A DNA stretch of 64,000 bases. Origin: Closterium sp. NIES-65. Lineage: Eukaryota > Streptophyta > Zygnematophyceae > Desmidiales > Closteriaceae. Shown here in pieces: positions 1-10,889 of this stretch. Numbering within the stretch: the stretch's first letter is position 1; each line of letters opens with the position of its first letter. The position numbers and the translations under genes were made by a program. The notes beneath the pieces are model-generated. The model made no database searches, was not told the origin of the DNA, and saw only the letters and a list, made by a program, of their open reading frames with translations. The stretch lies in the NCBI GenBank assembly GCA_948144175.1, contig CANXME010000299.1, positions 1 to 64,000 on the forward strand, in the 5' to 3' direction.

Positions 1-1463
1 TTGTCCTGGACCGCCATGGCGGGGTGGTGAAAGAGCCTGCCGAGCAGGAACTAGAGAGGTGGTTGAGGTAGAACTAGGCACTGGCTAGAGCCCGTGAGTT
101 GAAGCTGGGGGGTGTGGATGAAAACCCTAGCTCAAACACGAAGGTCGTTTACCACTATGGGCCATCATTGAGTTGGATGGGTGGTTGCCTAGCATGCACG
201 GCAAACGACAAGGCGCGCCTGCCGTGCAATGCTGGTCAGGAGCGTTTCGTGGGTGCTTACCTGCAACATAGGTGGTACTGGAGGAGTCCGTGACGGCAAG
301 AAACTTGCCAAAAGGACCAATCAGTGCTCAAACTTGGTGTTCGCTGGTGCTTACGAGGGAAAAATCGCGTTGCAGGCGGCTGTCCCCCACATAACTGACA
401 GATGTGCTGTCGCCCAGGTTACGCGTGATTGACGGACATGTACAGGTACTAGTAGTGCTAGTCCTGGGTGTCGGCGCCAAGGTACATTGAATCAGAGTCG
501 GTACGCGTTTGTACTCTGAATTTATCGGATATCGCTCCCAAAAAACTCTGAGATTTCAGAGTGAGCCTAAAAAAAATATGAAAGTTACAGAGTTGAGGCC
601 CTAAAAAATATGATTATTCAAAGCACACTTGAGAAAAAATATGAAATCAGAGTTTTACATGCAAATCAGAGAAATGTCTCTGACTTCTGGGGGCCTGTCT
701 GAGGGAGGAAAGTTACGGCAACAGTTAGCTCTAGAAGTATACATACGTTGCTGTTTTGACTTGGTTGTTGGTACTAGGGTTTCCCGTCTTGGAGTACCGT
801 CATCACCCGGATAGAAGATAGTGTTGAATTGAAGATAGGGGTGACTTTAATACGGGTGTTTTCTTATTAACGGAAGTTCATTTTATAAGAGACCATATTA
901 CCGATATGGGATAAGACATATATGTCTTATCATCAAACATAAAAACTTAATGTTGAATCATATCATGACGTGTACGTTTTTCGCCCGAGCGCCGCGCGAA
1001 TTCATCCACACGATGACTCAGATGATGTTGTATCTGAGTCACATCACATGCTGTGTCCGCAGGTTTTCCTCATGATGCAGCGGATCAGAAATGTCAGGGT
1101 CGTCGCAACATTTGTTTCTGTGTGGAAGACTGGTTCGTGGGAGTTTATATAGTAGTAAAAGAGAAATCGTTTATCTATAAAGGTTCCCGTTTATAAGATT
1201 TATAAGATACTCATTACCTTCTTTTTATAAGATAAACAACCAGTTTTTGACCGATTATCGGGTAAGACCCATACCGTATCACCCGGGATATAAGCGCATG
1301 CCTATTTTAAGCGCATGCGCTTGTATCTGGAGCAGTGCGCTTTTGGCCGATCCTCAATTATAAGCGCACCCCCTATAAAACCTTGATTTATTATAAGCGC
1401 ATCCTATTTTTAAAATTGTAAACGTGTCAAAATACTGTAACGATTTTCACTTTAGCAGACTGA
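1..1463. other. Non-coding flank, no gene recognised
   Basis: No convincing coding region is seen. Only short open frames under 70 codons occur, with no recognisable domain. The first 430 bases are moderately GC-rich; from about 480 the sequence becomes AT-rich. A palindromic repeat cluster at 1289-1402 has a related copy near 9.95 kb. The stretch ends where element A1 is inserted. Confidence 0.6.
1289..1402. repeat. Palindromic TATAAGCGCA repeat cluster, copy 1
   Basis: Three occurrences of (T/A)ATAAGCGCA or a close variant lie within about 110 bases, one of them forming the palindrome AAGCGCATGCGCTT. The order of pieces (palindrome, then CAATTATAAGCGCACCCC, then TTATTATAAGCGCA) is repeated at 9942-10034, so the two clusters are related copies. 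Function is unknown; a degenerate miniature transposon or a self-complementary satellite seed is possible. Confidence 0.5.
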
Positions 1464-1584
1464 TGTCAGAATGTTATGCTCTAGCCTGTAGTGGGGTGCT
1501 CTATAGCGAGTACAACCCTTCTAGGGTTTGCTATTTGTATCCTCATTCTTGCTAGTGCAATCCTCTTCCTTCTAAAATTTCACA
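1464..1584 (+). repeat. 5' LTR of A1
   Basis: This 121-bp terminal repeat starts TGTCAGAATG and ends TTTCACA. It matches 2922-3045 almost throughout, with a 3-bp indel (TTC) near the end. It shares the GTAGTGGGGT and TAGGGTTT blocks seen in the copia LTRs of this window. Confidence 0.85.
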
Positions 1585-1600
1585 TGCTATCAGAGCAGGT
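1585..1600 (+). promoter_or_regulatory. Primer-binding site of A1
   Basis: TGCTATCAGAGCAGG directly follows the 5' LTR. It differs by one base from the initiator-Met tRNA complementary site TGGTATCAGAGC used by plant Ty1/copia elements. Copy A2 has the same sequence in the same place. Confidence 0.7.
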
Positions 1601-1689
1601 CGATCCCCTTGGATCGATCTGTGGGTGGGCTCACCACCTCGTTGCTTCCGCTGCAACTACTACTGCTCCTCTCTGTGCCGCAAGCCCCG

Positions 1690-1830
1690 TGGCGTGCGGC
1701 AGTTTTTCTTCCCCGCCGTGCGCCCCGAGGCGCGCGGCGGTTTTCTGCCCGCCGTGCGCCCCGAGGCGCGCAGCGGTTCTCTGCCCGCTGTGCGCCCCAA
1801 GGAGCGCGGCGGGATTCTGCCCCGTCCCTC
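1690..1830 (+). repeat. 36-bp tandem repeat in A1
   Basis: About four copies of a 36-bp unit containing CCGTGCGCCCCGAGGCGCG follow each other. The 36-bp length keeps all frames open, which creates long spurious reading frames on both strands. Copy A2 has the matching array at about 27050-27185. Confidence 0.7.
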
Positions 1831-2017
1831 GGCGCGTCGCCCTCGGGAGGCGTTTGCGACGGGCGACGGGGGACCCACGCGTCGCCCCCGGTCTCCTGTC
1901 GTGGCCTGCGCGCGGCCCGTACAGGCAGCGCGCGGCCCGTACGGGCTGCGCCAGGACCGGCCTCGCCAGGCCATGCTGCGTCGCCAGTCGCGGCGCACCC
2001 GAGGGCACGTTGCACCG

Positions 2018-2039
2018 CCCCCCCCCCCCCCCCCCCCCC

Positions 2040-2075
<36 letters not shown>

Positions 2076-2095
2076 TTTTCTCGTCGCCTGTTGAG
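2018..2095 (+). repeat. Near-pure poly-C tract in A1
   Basis: About 75 bases are almost uninterrupted C, with a single A near position 2040. Copy A2 lacks a tract here but has a shorter G run (antisense) near 26742. Length estimates for such tracts are unreliable in assemblies. Confidence 0.8.
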
Positions 2096-2469
2096 GCGAC
2101 CCTCGGGGGCCGCTTGTTTTGGCGCCCTGGGGGAGGGGGGCGAGCGCTGCCCCTTCTGCCGCCTGTTTTGGCGCCCTGGGAGACCCGCGTCGGTCCCCCC
2201 CCCCCCGTAACCTCCCTACCCGCCATCCCGCCCTGCCATGTGTTAGGGTTTGGGGGTGGCGAGTAGGGGGTGGCAGGTGTGTGGTCTCCCCTGCTCCTCC
2301 TCCTCCTCTGTCTCCCACTGCTGCAGCTGCCGCTGAGGGGGGTGGGTGTGTGGGAGTCGACGGAGTCGTGCTAAGGGGTGGGGTGTGAGTGAACCCAGGG
2401 GTGCAGTAGGGGATGTGTGAAATGGGGGTTGGATAGTTTGGGGAGGTTGAAGGGGGTGCCCGCCATGAA

Positions 2470-2720
2470 GCCAGCAGCTCCAGTCGCCCGTGAGACCGTT
2501 GCGCCAGTCGCCCGTGAGCCCGTTGCGCCAGTCGCCCGTGAGCCCGTTGCTCTAGTCGCCCGTGATTCCGTTGCTCGTCTGCCGCTACTTTTAAGCCACG
2601 GAGCCAGTTACTCCAGTAGCCCGTGTGCCAGTTGCTCCAGTTGCCAGTATGCCAGTTGCTCCAGTTGCCCGTGTGCCAGTTGCTCCAGTTGCTCCATGTG
2701 CCAGCAGCTTCAGCTGCCGC
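2470..2720 (+). repeat. 24-bp-type tandem repeats in A1
   Basis: Repeats based on CCAGTCGCCCGTGAGCC, then on CCAGTTGCTCCAGTTGCCCG, fill the 3' half of the interior. They look like a minisatellite and no protein is inferred. Confidence 0.65.
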
Positions 2721-2921
2721 CCACTACCTCCTCTCCTCTCATAGTCCCTCCTCCTCCACACTTGCCCTGTGTGATAACCTCTAGCTTTGCTTACATTTGT
2801 GAACTTTAAACTATTGCTTCTTGAACTTGTGCTCAGAATGTGTGGTGATATTGTGATCCACCCTGAGCTTGTACTGCTTTGCTTGCTCTGCTGATTACAC
2901 CCCACTTTGGCTATGGGGGTG

Positions 2922-3045
2922 TGTCAGAATGTTATGCTCTAGCTTGTAGTGAGGTGCTCTATAGCGAGTACAACCCTTCTAGGGTTTGCTATTTGTATCC
3001 TCATTCTTGCTAGTGCAATCCTCTTCCTTCTTCTAAAATTTCACA
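2922..3045 (+). repeat. 3' LTR of A1
   Basis: This 124-bp copy of the terminal repeat is preceded by the polypurine tract CTATGGGGGTG at about 2911-2921. It is followed by GCTGA, the probable target-site duplicate of ACTGA before the 5' LTR. Confidence 0.85.
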
Positions 3046-3151
3046 GCTGATACTTTTCAAATTCGGTTCTGTCGAGTTCGACCCCTGCACAGGCTTCGAA
3101 TCCAGTCAGCATGAGCTGTTAGAGGCGCCCTGTGAGTCATATCGAATGTAT

Positions 3152-3280
3152 TCTCAGAAAGTGAATGCAACAGAATGACAAGTTTAGGAAAACAAGGGAG
3201 TACAAATAGGCAACCTTAACTGTGTTATACTCTCTAAGGTGCAACTCACTAGAGCCTATCACACATATCAACATTTGACA
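3152..3280 (-). repeat. 3' LTR of B
   Basis: This 129-bp terminal repeat begins TGTCAAATGTTGAT on the minus strand. It aligns with 9688-9813 and is preceded on the minus strand by CTATGGGGGTG. Confidence 0.88.
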
Positions 3281-3503
3281 CACCCCCATAGGCTAAGTGA
3301 GGGGCACCAGAACAAGCAGGGTGAACAAACGGCCACAAGGCCACAAACGGTCACAAGACCAGTCAGCAAGAAGCAAAACAAGCTCAGGGTGGATCTCAAG
3401 GACACCACACAAATTCCGAGTGCAAGCAAGCGGCCACAAGGCCAGTTCAAGGGTTCACTAGGATATATATAAGAAAGCACAACAAGCAGAGCAAGCAACA
3501 AGA

Positions 3504-6500
3504 CTACAGCAACCGAGGGCCTACCTCAACAAGGCCCAACTGCACACATAACCTGTGGTGGTCACTAAGCGCTAGGGCCTTGGTGAAGACGTCTGCAGTG
3601 TTGGCCTCTGAGGCCACAAAGTCCAGGCGTGCCTGGCCACGTCGCTGTAGCTCTCGCAGGAGGAAGTACCTCACGTCAATATGCTTCACCCTGCTCTCCA
3701 GTCAAGGCTCTGGACAGAGGAGGATCATGGCCTTGTTGTCAGCGTACAAGGTCGGTGCAGAGCGAGGCCGCTCACCAAGGTCGGCGAGCAAGAAGGTCAG
3801 CCAGCGAAGCTCGTGTGCCGCCATGGCACCAGCGTAGATCTCTGCCTTTGCACTGGAAGTAGCCACAGACGACGACCGTGTAGACCTCCACGACACAGCA
3901 CCAGCTCCCAGACTGAAGCAATAACCTTGAGTCGAGCACTGAGTCTCCACGTCGTGAGCGTAGGAAGAGTCGCAGTGACCAGTCAACACCACTGGCTGAG
4001 TCCCTCCAAGTACAAGCCCCATGCCTGATGTAGTCGCCAGGTACTTCGCCACCCTCACAGCAGCTGTCCAGTGGACAGGACGGTGTTTCCCAGTCACAAC
4101 AAAGCGAGAAAGGATGCTGAGGGGAAAGGCGAGGTCCGGCCGAGTACAAGTCATCAGGTACATGAGGCAGCCCACCAGCTCTGTGTAGGGACCACTGGAC
4201 TCAAATGGCTCGTCGGGAAAGGGGCCAGTGAGTTTGTGGTCAACAGCAAGAGGTGTGGGCTGTGTGGTGGAGAACTAGAAGTCGAACCGCCAAAGGACCT
4301 GCTGCACCATGTGTGACTGAGTCAGTGTGATGGTGCGAGCGGCTCTGTCCCTAGTGATCTGCAGGCCAAGGTAGCGCTGCAGTTCACCTAGGTCAGTCCA
4401 CTTGTGTCTCTTCTGCAGTTCGGACTTCACTTGAGCCAGAGCTGCCCTGTCTGCTGTGGCAAAGACCAAGTCGTCGACGTACATTAGTATAAAGAAAGGA
4501 GTGGAACCAGTGCGAACAAACAACGACGGGTCGGCAGAGGAAGGACAAAACCTAAGGTCACAACGCGTGGAGCGAAGAGTGTCGTGCCACTCACGGGGCG
4601 ACTGGCGAAGACCGTAGACTGGCCGTCTCAGGCTCCACTGGATCCCAGGTGGGAAGGTGTCAGTGAAGCCAGGAGGGCGGCGCAGCCAGATCTCCTCGCG
4701 TAGCCTGCCCTGGAGAAACGTAGTAGAGAAGTCAAGGGAGTGCAGCTCGTAGTCTCAATGTGCTGCTACGTGCAGTAACACCCGAAGAGTAGTCATCTTC
4801 GGGGTCGGGGCAAAGGTCTGGAACAAGTCGACTCCCTCACACTGACTGAAACCCCTAGCAACGTAGCGTGCCTTGAACACAGGCGGTGAACCAGGCGGCC
4901 GCTTCACCTTGAAGAGCCACATGCCATCGACTACGTTCGCCATGGGAGGGGGAACTGCGTCGACGTAGGTGCCTGTGGATCTCCTAGATGCTAACCCCGA
5001 GGCCATAGCCGATTTCCACTGAGAGGCCCACGCCCCTGACACTGCCTCGCGATAAGTACGAAGAGTCGGTATGTCAAGGGCGTCGGGGTCTCCCTCGGGG
5101 GATAGCAGCATGGCACAGACAGAGGGAGAAGCAGCTGCCCAGTACTCCAGCTTAGACTCTCTATCCTTAGGACGTCACAGCCAAGGGCAAACTCACCCCC
5201 AACGGACAGAGGACGGGAGGGAGGAGCTGGCACCATACAGGTGGTGTAGTCAAGGCGACTAGCGGCAGCAAACTCAGCGACAGCGGCAGTGAGAGCCGAG
5301 ACAGACGACAGATGGAAAAGAGAGGCGGTGACGAGAGTGGCGAGGACACGACAGACAACAGGACGAACAGCACGGTAGTAGTCAGTGACAGGAGTAGGGG
5401 GGAAAGGGAGAGAGGACGGAGGAGGAGACAGGAGAACGGACTCAGGAGGAGGACGACGAAGAGATGAACAAAGTAGGGCAGTGCGGAGGTCGGTAATGGG
5501 AGACGAGTGACGAGCACGCGGAGGACAGGGACGGACACGAGAGTGCGGGACACCAGGTGGAGGAGACTGCAGTGGAGGAGAAGACCAGACCGTCGGACTG
5601 GCGTCAAGAGGAGGAAACGTGGGACCAAACGCTGGAGGGGATGGAGTGTGGACAGGAGGAGAGGAGGGAAGACCAAGGGCCCGAAGGCCACTCACGGGTG
5701 GGAACAACTGCCGCTCCAGAGGGAGCTGCGGTGGTCGCGGCGGCGGCGGTGCTGTCTGCTGCTGCGGCGGCGGCCGCTGCTGCTGCTACTGCGGCGGCGG
5801 CTGCTGTTGCGGTCGCTGCTGCTACTGCTCCAGCAGGTCCAACTGCCGCAACTCCTGCCGCTCTCCAACAGCACCTGCTCCTCACGCTCACGCCGACGGG
5901 CCGCCTGGAGACGCGTGTCGTGGCGGTGGGGAGGCGGAGTGGACTCCGCAGAACCAGTGTCTCCTGCTACAGTCTCCTCATAACCAGCACCTCCAATGCC
6001 AGCGCCTCCAGCACCAGCACCCCCCAGAACCAGCACCTCCAGTGCCAGCGCCTCCAGCACCGGCACCCCCAGAACCAGCACCTCTAGTGCCAGGACCTCC
6101 AACTCCAGCACCCCCAGAACTAGCACCTCCAGTGCCAGCACCTCCAACCCTAGCTCCCCCAGAACTAGCACCTCTAGTGCCAGCACCTCCAGCTCCAGCA
6201 CCCCCAGAGCTAGCGCCACCTGCGCCAGCCCCTCCAGCTCCAGCACCCTGCGAACGAGTACCCCTAGACCGAGCACCGCCAGCGGCTGCACCTCCAGCTC
6301 CAACAACAACCGAGTCCACAGGAACCTGTCGCGGAAGTGTCGAAGGCTGCTGAGGGGACTGTGAGGAGGACTTCGGGGAGGGAGACGCTACATGACGCGC
6401 GACCGAGGGTAGAGGGGTAGCGTGGGACACACCAGACGGGGCAGGACCAGGGGGGGGCGGGGGTACCGGAGGAGCAGGAACAGGAGGAGGAGAGGGTGCT

Positions 6501-8475
6501 AGGAAAAGGGGGGGAGGGGTACCGGGAGACCTCGATAGGGGTACTGGGTGTAGTAGGACACAGACTCGTCAAACCGGATGTCACGGGAGTCTAGGAACTG
6601 GTGGAGGGGCGGGTGGTAAAAGGACCAGTCGGCAGAGTCCACTGGGAAACCAAGGAAGACACAGGGGACGGCGCGTGCCGAGAGCTTGTCCGTGGAGGTG
6701 TCGCGAACAAGCGCAAGGCAGCCCCAGACACGAAAGGCCGACCCAACACCAGGGGAACCGGTCCAAAGACTGGTCGGTGAAGCCTCGGGCCACGAGACAC
6801 GCGGCTGGAGGTTCAACTGGTGTGCGGCGTAGCGAACCGCGTAGGGCCACAGAAAATGGGGCGCACGGGCATGGATCATGGACGGGCGAGCAATGTCCAT
6901 AACCAAGCCAATGTGGCGCTCAGCAACCCCATTCTGCTGTGGGGACTCTAGAAGCGTCCAGGACTGTACGATGCCCTGTTCGCCGCAGAATCCGCCAAGA
7001 ATGCCGGAGCGAAACTCGCCCCCACGGTCGGAGTGTAGACAATTGACACGACGACCACGAGTGCCCTCAGTAGCCAGAAGCCACCGGATCAGCGTAGCAG
7101 TCACCTCGGACTTCTTTGCGAGAGGGAACACTGTGGTGTACCTGGAGAAGTCGTCGACGACCACCAGAATGTAACGCTCCCTCCCAGAACCCTGTGTTGG
7201 GGCAGGGTCCCAGACGTCCAAGTGGAGGATCTCGAAGGGAGCAGTGGCCGGACGAAGGGAGGAGGAGTGGGGAGTGGCGCGTAAGCGACCGGCGACGCAA
7301 GGAGTGCAAGGGGGAGCAGGGGAGGTGGGGAGCGACGGAAAGGTGCGTGGGAGACCGGTGACCAGCTCGTGAGTGGTCATCCCGCGGAGGCGGGGGATCG
7401 TCGGGTGGCCAAGGCGGTGGTGCCACAAGACGGTCCGGTGGGTGAGGGACCAACAGGAGCAGGACGCAGTGACTGGAGTAGACGGCGTGACCTGACTAGA
7501 CACTGCAACTGGACCGGACTCTGCTACCGGGGGGAACGAAGCAACCTGACCAGACGCAGCTACCTGCGGGGGCGGAGTGTGCAGAACGAAGAGACCTGAG
7601 TGGGGCTCTCTGGTGAACGTGGCAAGAACTGCCCCGGTGGAAGAGTCCGTACAGATCGCAGTCCTCCCGTGCGCAGGAAACGTGACTGTGATCCCCCGGT
7701 CCTGAAGGTATCCAACACCCACCAAGGTCCGAGAGAACGAGGGGATGTAGAGACCAGTGAGGAAACCAGAGGGGACAGCTGGGCACGGGAGAGTGGTCGA
7801 GCTGCAAGCAACTGCTGGTCCTGAAGTAGGATCAGCCAGGGCAACTGGGACGGGAGCCGAAAGAGGTGTGACAGTCGTGTGGTCACGAAAGAAGCACTGG
7901 GACGCGCCGGAGTCCAGCATGAAGGAGAGCGACGCAACAGCAGTTGTCACGGCTGGGCTAGTGACTACACAAGCACCTACACTAAAAGCACAAGTACCTA
8001 CACTAGCAACAGGCAAAGGTCCTAAGCTAGGTACACGCAAGCCAAGAGATCCGTACGTGTCAGAATAAACAGCATCCATAGACATATCAAACACAGGGTA
8101 ACCACTACGAAACAAACCGGGCCAGATCGAGGGAGCCGACTCAGGCCCAAAACGCTCACGGTGTAGGTCGTCGAGGCGACTGTAGCAGCGCGGTGCAGAA
8201 TGGTCAGGACGTCAGCAGGTAGTGCCAGCACCAGGGCCGGTCAGGATCCGGTACTGGCAGGGGCTGACGTCGCGGCCACCGCGACGAGCCCCCAAGCCGG
8301 CTGGGCCGCTGCTGCAGCCAACGCTACCCGGACCGACAGGCCGCCACGGCTGCTGAGGGCGCCACAACTGCTGAGGGCAGAGCTGCTGCTGAGGGCGCCA
8401 CTGCTGCTGCGGGTGCCAATGCTGAAACTGCCGATGTTGCTGTCCCTGCTGCTGGAGAACCCTAGTGGACGCCAT
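3504..8475 (-). pseudogene. Broken copia gag-pol of B
   Basis: Gag starts at 8475 with the family's MAS-RVL type start, but most of gag is deleted. One frame then runs from 8475 to 6499 with a single TGA at 8212-8214. It includes the gag zinc-binding remnant, the protease motif LDSGAS, the HHRLGHP integrase zinc region, and integrase motifs DVWDP, HSDRGGEF and QQNGVAER. A frameshift near 6500 enters a repetitive proline/glycine linker (about 5.7-6.4 kb). The reverse transcriptase is split by a frameshift near 5.15 kb and an in-frame TGA at about 4755. MYVDDLVFA (about 4480) and RNase H fragments (3702-4175 and 3504-3689) follow in different frames. It cannot make a full polyprotein. Confidence 0.9.
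5960..6330 (-). repeat. Repetitive linker between integrase and reverse transcriptase of B
   Basis: Imperfect short repeats of the CCAGCACCTCCAG(C/T) type encode, in the sense frame, Gly/Ala-rich repeats ([13 protein letters not shown]-like). The same kind of linker occurs in C, D, F and H, so it is a family trait rather than a gene. Confidence 0.7.
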
Positions 8476-9687
8476 GATAAAGGCTAGGAGCGACAGGAGC
8501 TAGGGACGACCACGAGAACAACTAGGAGCGCCATGTGAAACTAGGCGAGGAACGGCTAGAGCACGGAGCACACTGAGCTAGGAGCGCCGGGTGAAACTAG
8601 GCGAGGAACGACTGGTGCTGGAACGGCTGGAGCTGAAACGGCTGGAGCTATAACGGCTGGAGCGAGAACGGCTGGAGCGAGAACGGCTGGAGCTAGGCAT
8701 GCCTGGAGCTAGGAGTGGCTGGAGCTAGAACGGCTGGAGTGAGAACGGCTGGAGCTAGAGACTGTAAGTGCGGCTGTCGGCTGCCGCTAGTGGAGCCAGT
8801 GGCAGTGGAAAGTACGTGCAACAAAGGGGCTGCAGTACTGACGGCTACGGGAGGTAGGGAACTGTGCAGGTCGTCCAGCAAGCCGGAACACAGGCGACAG
8901 TTGCAGCCCCCCACCCTGAACCCTATTTTTTTTTATTAATTAATTTTATTTTCTGGCGCCTAAAGCGCTGCGGGGCGCGCTGCCTGCAGGGCTGTAAGGC
9001 GCGCTACCCGCGGGGCACGCTGCCTGCGGGGCGCGCTACCCGCGCGGCGCGCTACCCGCGCGGCGCACTACCTGCGGGGCGCGCTACCCGCGGGGCGCGC
9101 TCCCTGCGGGGCACGATTTCTGCGGGGGGGGGCGCTACCTGCGGGGCGGGGCGACGCGGCGGGCTAGGGGCAGGGCGCACGGGCGCGCACGGGCTAGGGG
9201 CAGTGTGCACGGGCAACGTTACGGGCTGGGGCAGGGCGCATGGGCGACGTGACGGGCTGGGGCAGGGCGCACGGGTTACGCGACGGGCTAGGGCAGGGCG
9301 CACGAGCTACGCGACAGGTTAGGGCAGGGCGCACGGGCGACGCGACGGGCTGGGGCGGAGGCGCGATACGGAGGGGGTGGAGGGCGCGTAGGGGAGGGCT
9401 AGGCGCGGAGGCGCCGATGGCGCATTACGGAGGGCGCGTTACGGAGGGCGCGGATGGCGCGGAGGGCGCGGAGGCCGCGTTACTCGAGGCTAGGGCGCGG
9501 AGGGCGCTAGGGCGCGTGGAGGAGGGCGCGTAAGGCGCGGAGGCGCTCTATAGCGCTGAGGGCGCAAGGGCGCGGAGGGCGCTAGGGCACGTGACGGAGG
9601 GCGCGTAAGGCGCGGAGACGCTCTAGGGCGCCGAGGGCGCGAGGTAGGCTAGGCTAGGCAAGGATTCTAAACCTACTCGTGATACCA
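8476..9687 (-). repeat. Minisatellite leader of B
   Basis: Between primer site and gag lie about 1.2 kb of tandem repeats. Units with AACGGCTGGAGC occupy about 8580-8760; GC-rich units such as GGGCGCGCTACCCGCG and GGGCGCGGAGGGCGC occupy about 8960-9650. No domain is recognisable in the open frames. The repeat sequence differs from the leaders of C, D and F. Confidence 0.7.
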
Positions 9688-9813
9688 TCTCAGAAAGTGA
9701 ATGCAACGGAATGATAAGTTTAGGAAAACAAGGGAGTACAAATAGGCAACCTTAACTGTGTTATACTCTCTAAGGTGCAACTCACTAGAGCCTATCACTA
9801 TCAACATTTGACA
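9688..9813 (-). repeat. 5' LTR of B
   Basis: This 126-bp terminal repeat is followed on the minus strand by TGGTATCACGAGTAGG, a primer-site-like sequence. TGTAT directly after 9813 duplicates 3147-3151. Confidence 0.88.
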
Positions 9814-9818
9814 TGTAT

Positions 9819-10889
9819 TTGCCAGCACACGCGAGAATTTCACTCACGACCCCGTGTAAATTCGACTCGATTGATATGGCAGGGACGATTTGTGCACTTT
9901 GGTGTTAAAAAAATGTAAATTTATACTTGTCATTTTACCTGTATAAGCGCATGCGCTTATATTTATTACTCAATTATAAGCGCACCCCCCTAAAAAACAC
10001 TGTTTTATTATAAGCGTACATGCGCTTATATCCAGGGTGATACGATGTCTTATATCCGGGCGATGACGGTATGAGATGTACCGTATTCTCCCGGATAAAA
10101 CACCCCCCCTGTAATTGTACACCCCCGGGTAGCTAATACGGGGTGGGTGTTATATCCGACCCCGTTAGTACTATACCCCCCTTTTTGGGGTGATTCTCTA
10201 TAACACCCCCGTTTTCTTATAGATTCCTATTATAGCTGTTATCGAGTCCGATTCCTTACGGGAGGATATCGCGAAAATCATTCCCTAGAAGAAATTTCGC
10301 ATGTACTTTCACTTAGAATCAGCCGAGATATCCCCCCTCCCACAATCTTGCTGTCGCCACGCTGGTGAATCCCAAAATCTCGCTGTCGCCACGCTGGCGA
10401 ATCTTCCACTGCAAGTGGTCCAAGAGGTGAAGTGGCCCAAGTGGCCCACAATATCCTCGTACTCGGTTTTGCGGCATTGATCAACAATCTTGAAGTGAAG
10501 TCAGACCCCTGATTTTGTTTCACATATCTGTTTTATAAAAATATACCATATAATAAGACCCGGGTATTATATAGGATTTTCCTTTGAGGAGACCCCCCCC
10601 CCCCATTTTTTTCCTATGGTTTTCATACCGTAATACCCTAGGGTGCTTAATCCGGGAGAATACGGTAGCTGTAGTTTGTTCTTCGACTGTGCAATTCCAG
10701 AGTGGTTAAAATGAAGATACTGTAACAAGATCTATTTACCCAAAAATAGTGCATGCCTGTACCGTAATAAGAAAGGCAAAACCAATGGATCCATACAAGG
10801 TACAATACCCCACAAAGTAATCCGGCATCGGGATACTGTTACCGTACAGTGGTTTTGTTCCACAACAGCATACGGTGACAGTGTTACAG
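9819..10889. other. Non-coding stretch 3' of the host gene
   Basis: No coding region is recognised. The stretch holds the second palindromic repeat cluster (9942-10034). It also has several short blocks of the form ACCGTATTCTCCCGG or its reverse around 10060-10100 and 10640-10670, a poly-C run near 10590-10605, and the presumed 3' untranslated region of the minus-strand host gene next to 10889. Confidence 0.5.
9942..10034. repeat. Palindromic TATAAGCGCA repeat cluster, copy 2
   Basis: Positions 9942-9961 form a perfect 20-base palindrome, TATAAGCGCA followed by its complement. A second copy then reads CAATTATAAGCGCACCCCCC, and a third reads TATAAGCGTACATGCGCTTATA-like. The order matches the cluster at 1289-1402. 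Confidence 0.6.

Larger units (their letters stand above)
1464..3045 (+). mobile_element. Non-autonomous short-LTR element, copy A1 (TRIM/LARD-like)
   Basis: The element is 1,582 bp, bounded by direct LTRs of 121 and 124 bp that begin TGTCAGAATG and end TTTCACA. Just inside the 5' LTR is a primer-binding site, TGCTATCAGAGC, one base from the plant initiator-Met type TGGTATCAGAGC. Just before the 3' LTR is the polypurine tract CTATGGGGGTG. The flanks are ACTGA and GCTGA, a 5-bp target duplication with one change. The interior has no gag or pol; it holds GC-rich tandem repeats, a near-pure C tract and the block shared by neighbouring copia elements. A second copy is at 25927-27437. It is inferred to be mobilised by the short-LTR copia proteins. 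Confidence 0.85.
3152..9813 (-). mobile_element. Ty1/copia element B, degenerate
   Basis: The element is 6,662 bp, flanked by a perfect 5-bp duplication TGTAT (3147-3151 and 9814-9818). Read on the minus strand, the order is 5' LTR, TGGTATCACGAG primer site, a GC-rich minisatellite leader, truncated gag, protease, integrase, a repetitive linker, reverse transcriptase, RNase H, conserved 3' block, polypurine tract CTATGGGGGTG and 3' LTR. This domain order is that of Ty1/copia. Stops and frameshifts break the coding part. The LTRs differ by several substitutions and an indel, so it is an older insertion than G. Confidence 0.92.

Noticed and set aside
1590-2318. Minus-strand open frame of 242 codons in A1 and a similar one in A2 (26611-27303), both ending RSKGIDLL
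   Set aside because: Start and end resemble each other because the DNA is related, but the middle parts are read in different frames in the two copies. The openness comes from GC-rich 36-bp repeats without stops, so it is not a conserved protein.
3046-3146. Possible tRNA remnant (GGTTCTGTCGAGTTCGACCC and CTTCGAATCC)
   Set aside because: B-box-like bases exist, but no A box, anticodon arm or acceptor pairing can be drawn.
5557-6353. Plus-strand Pro/Ala/Ser-rich frames of up to 244 codons
   Set aside because: They are antisense to the repetitive linker between integrase and reverse transcriptase of B. Similar frames appear opposite the linkers of the other copies.
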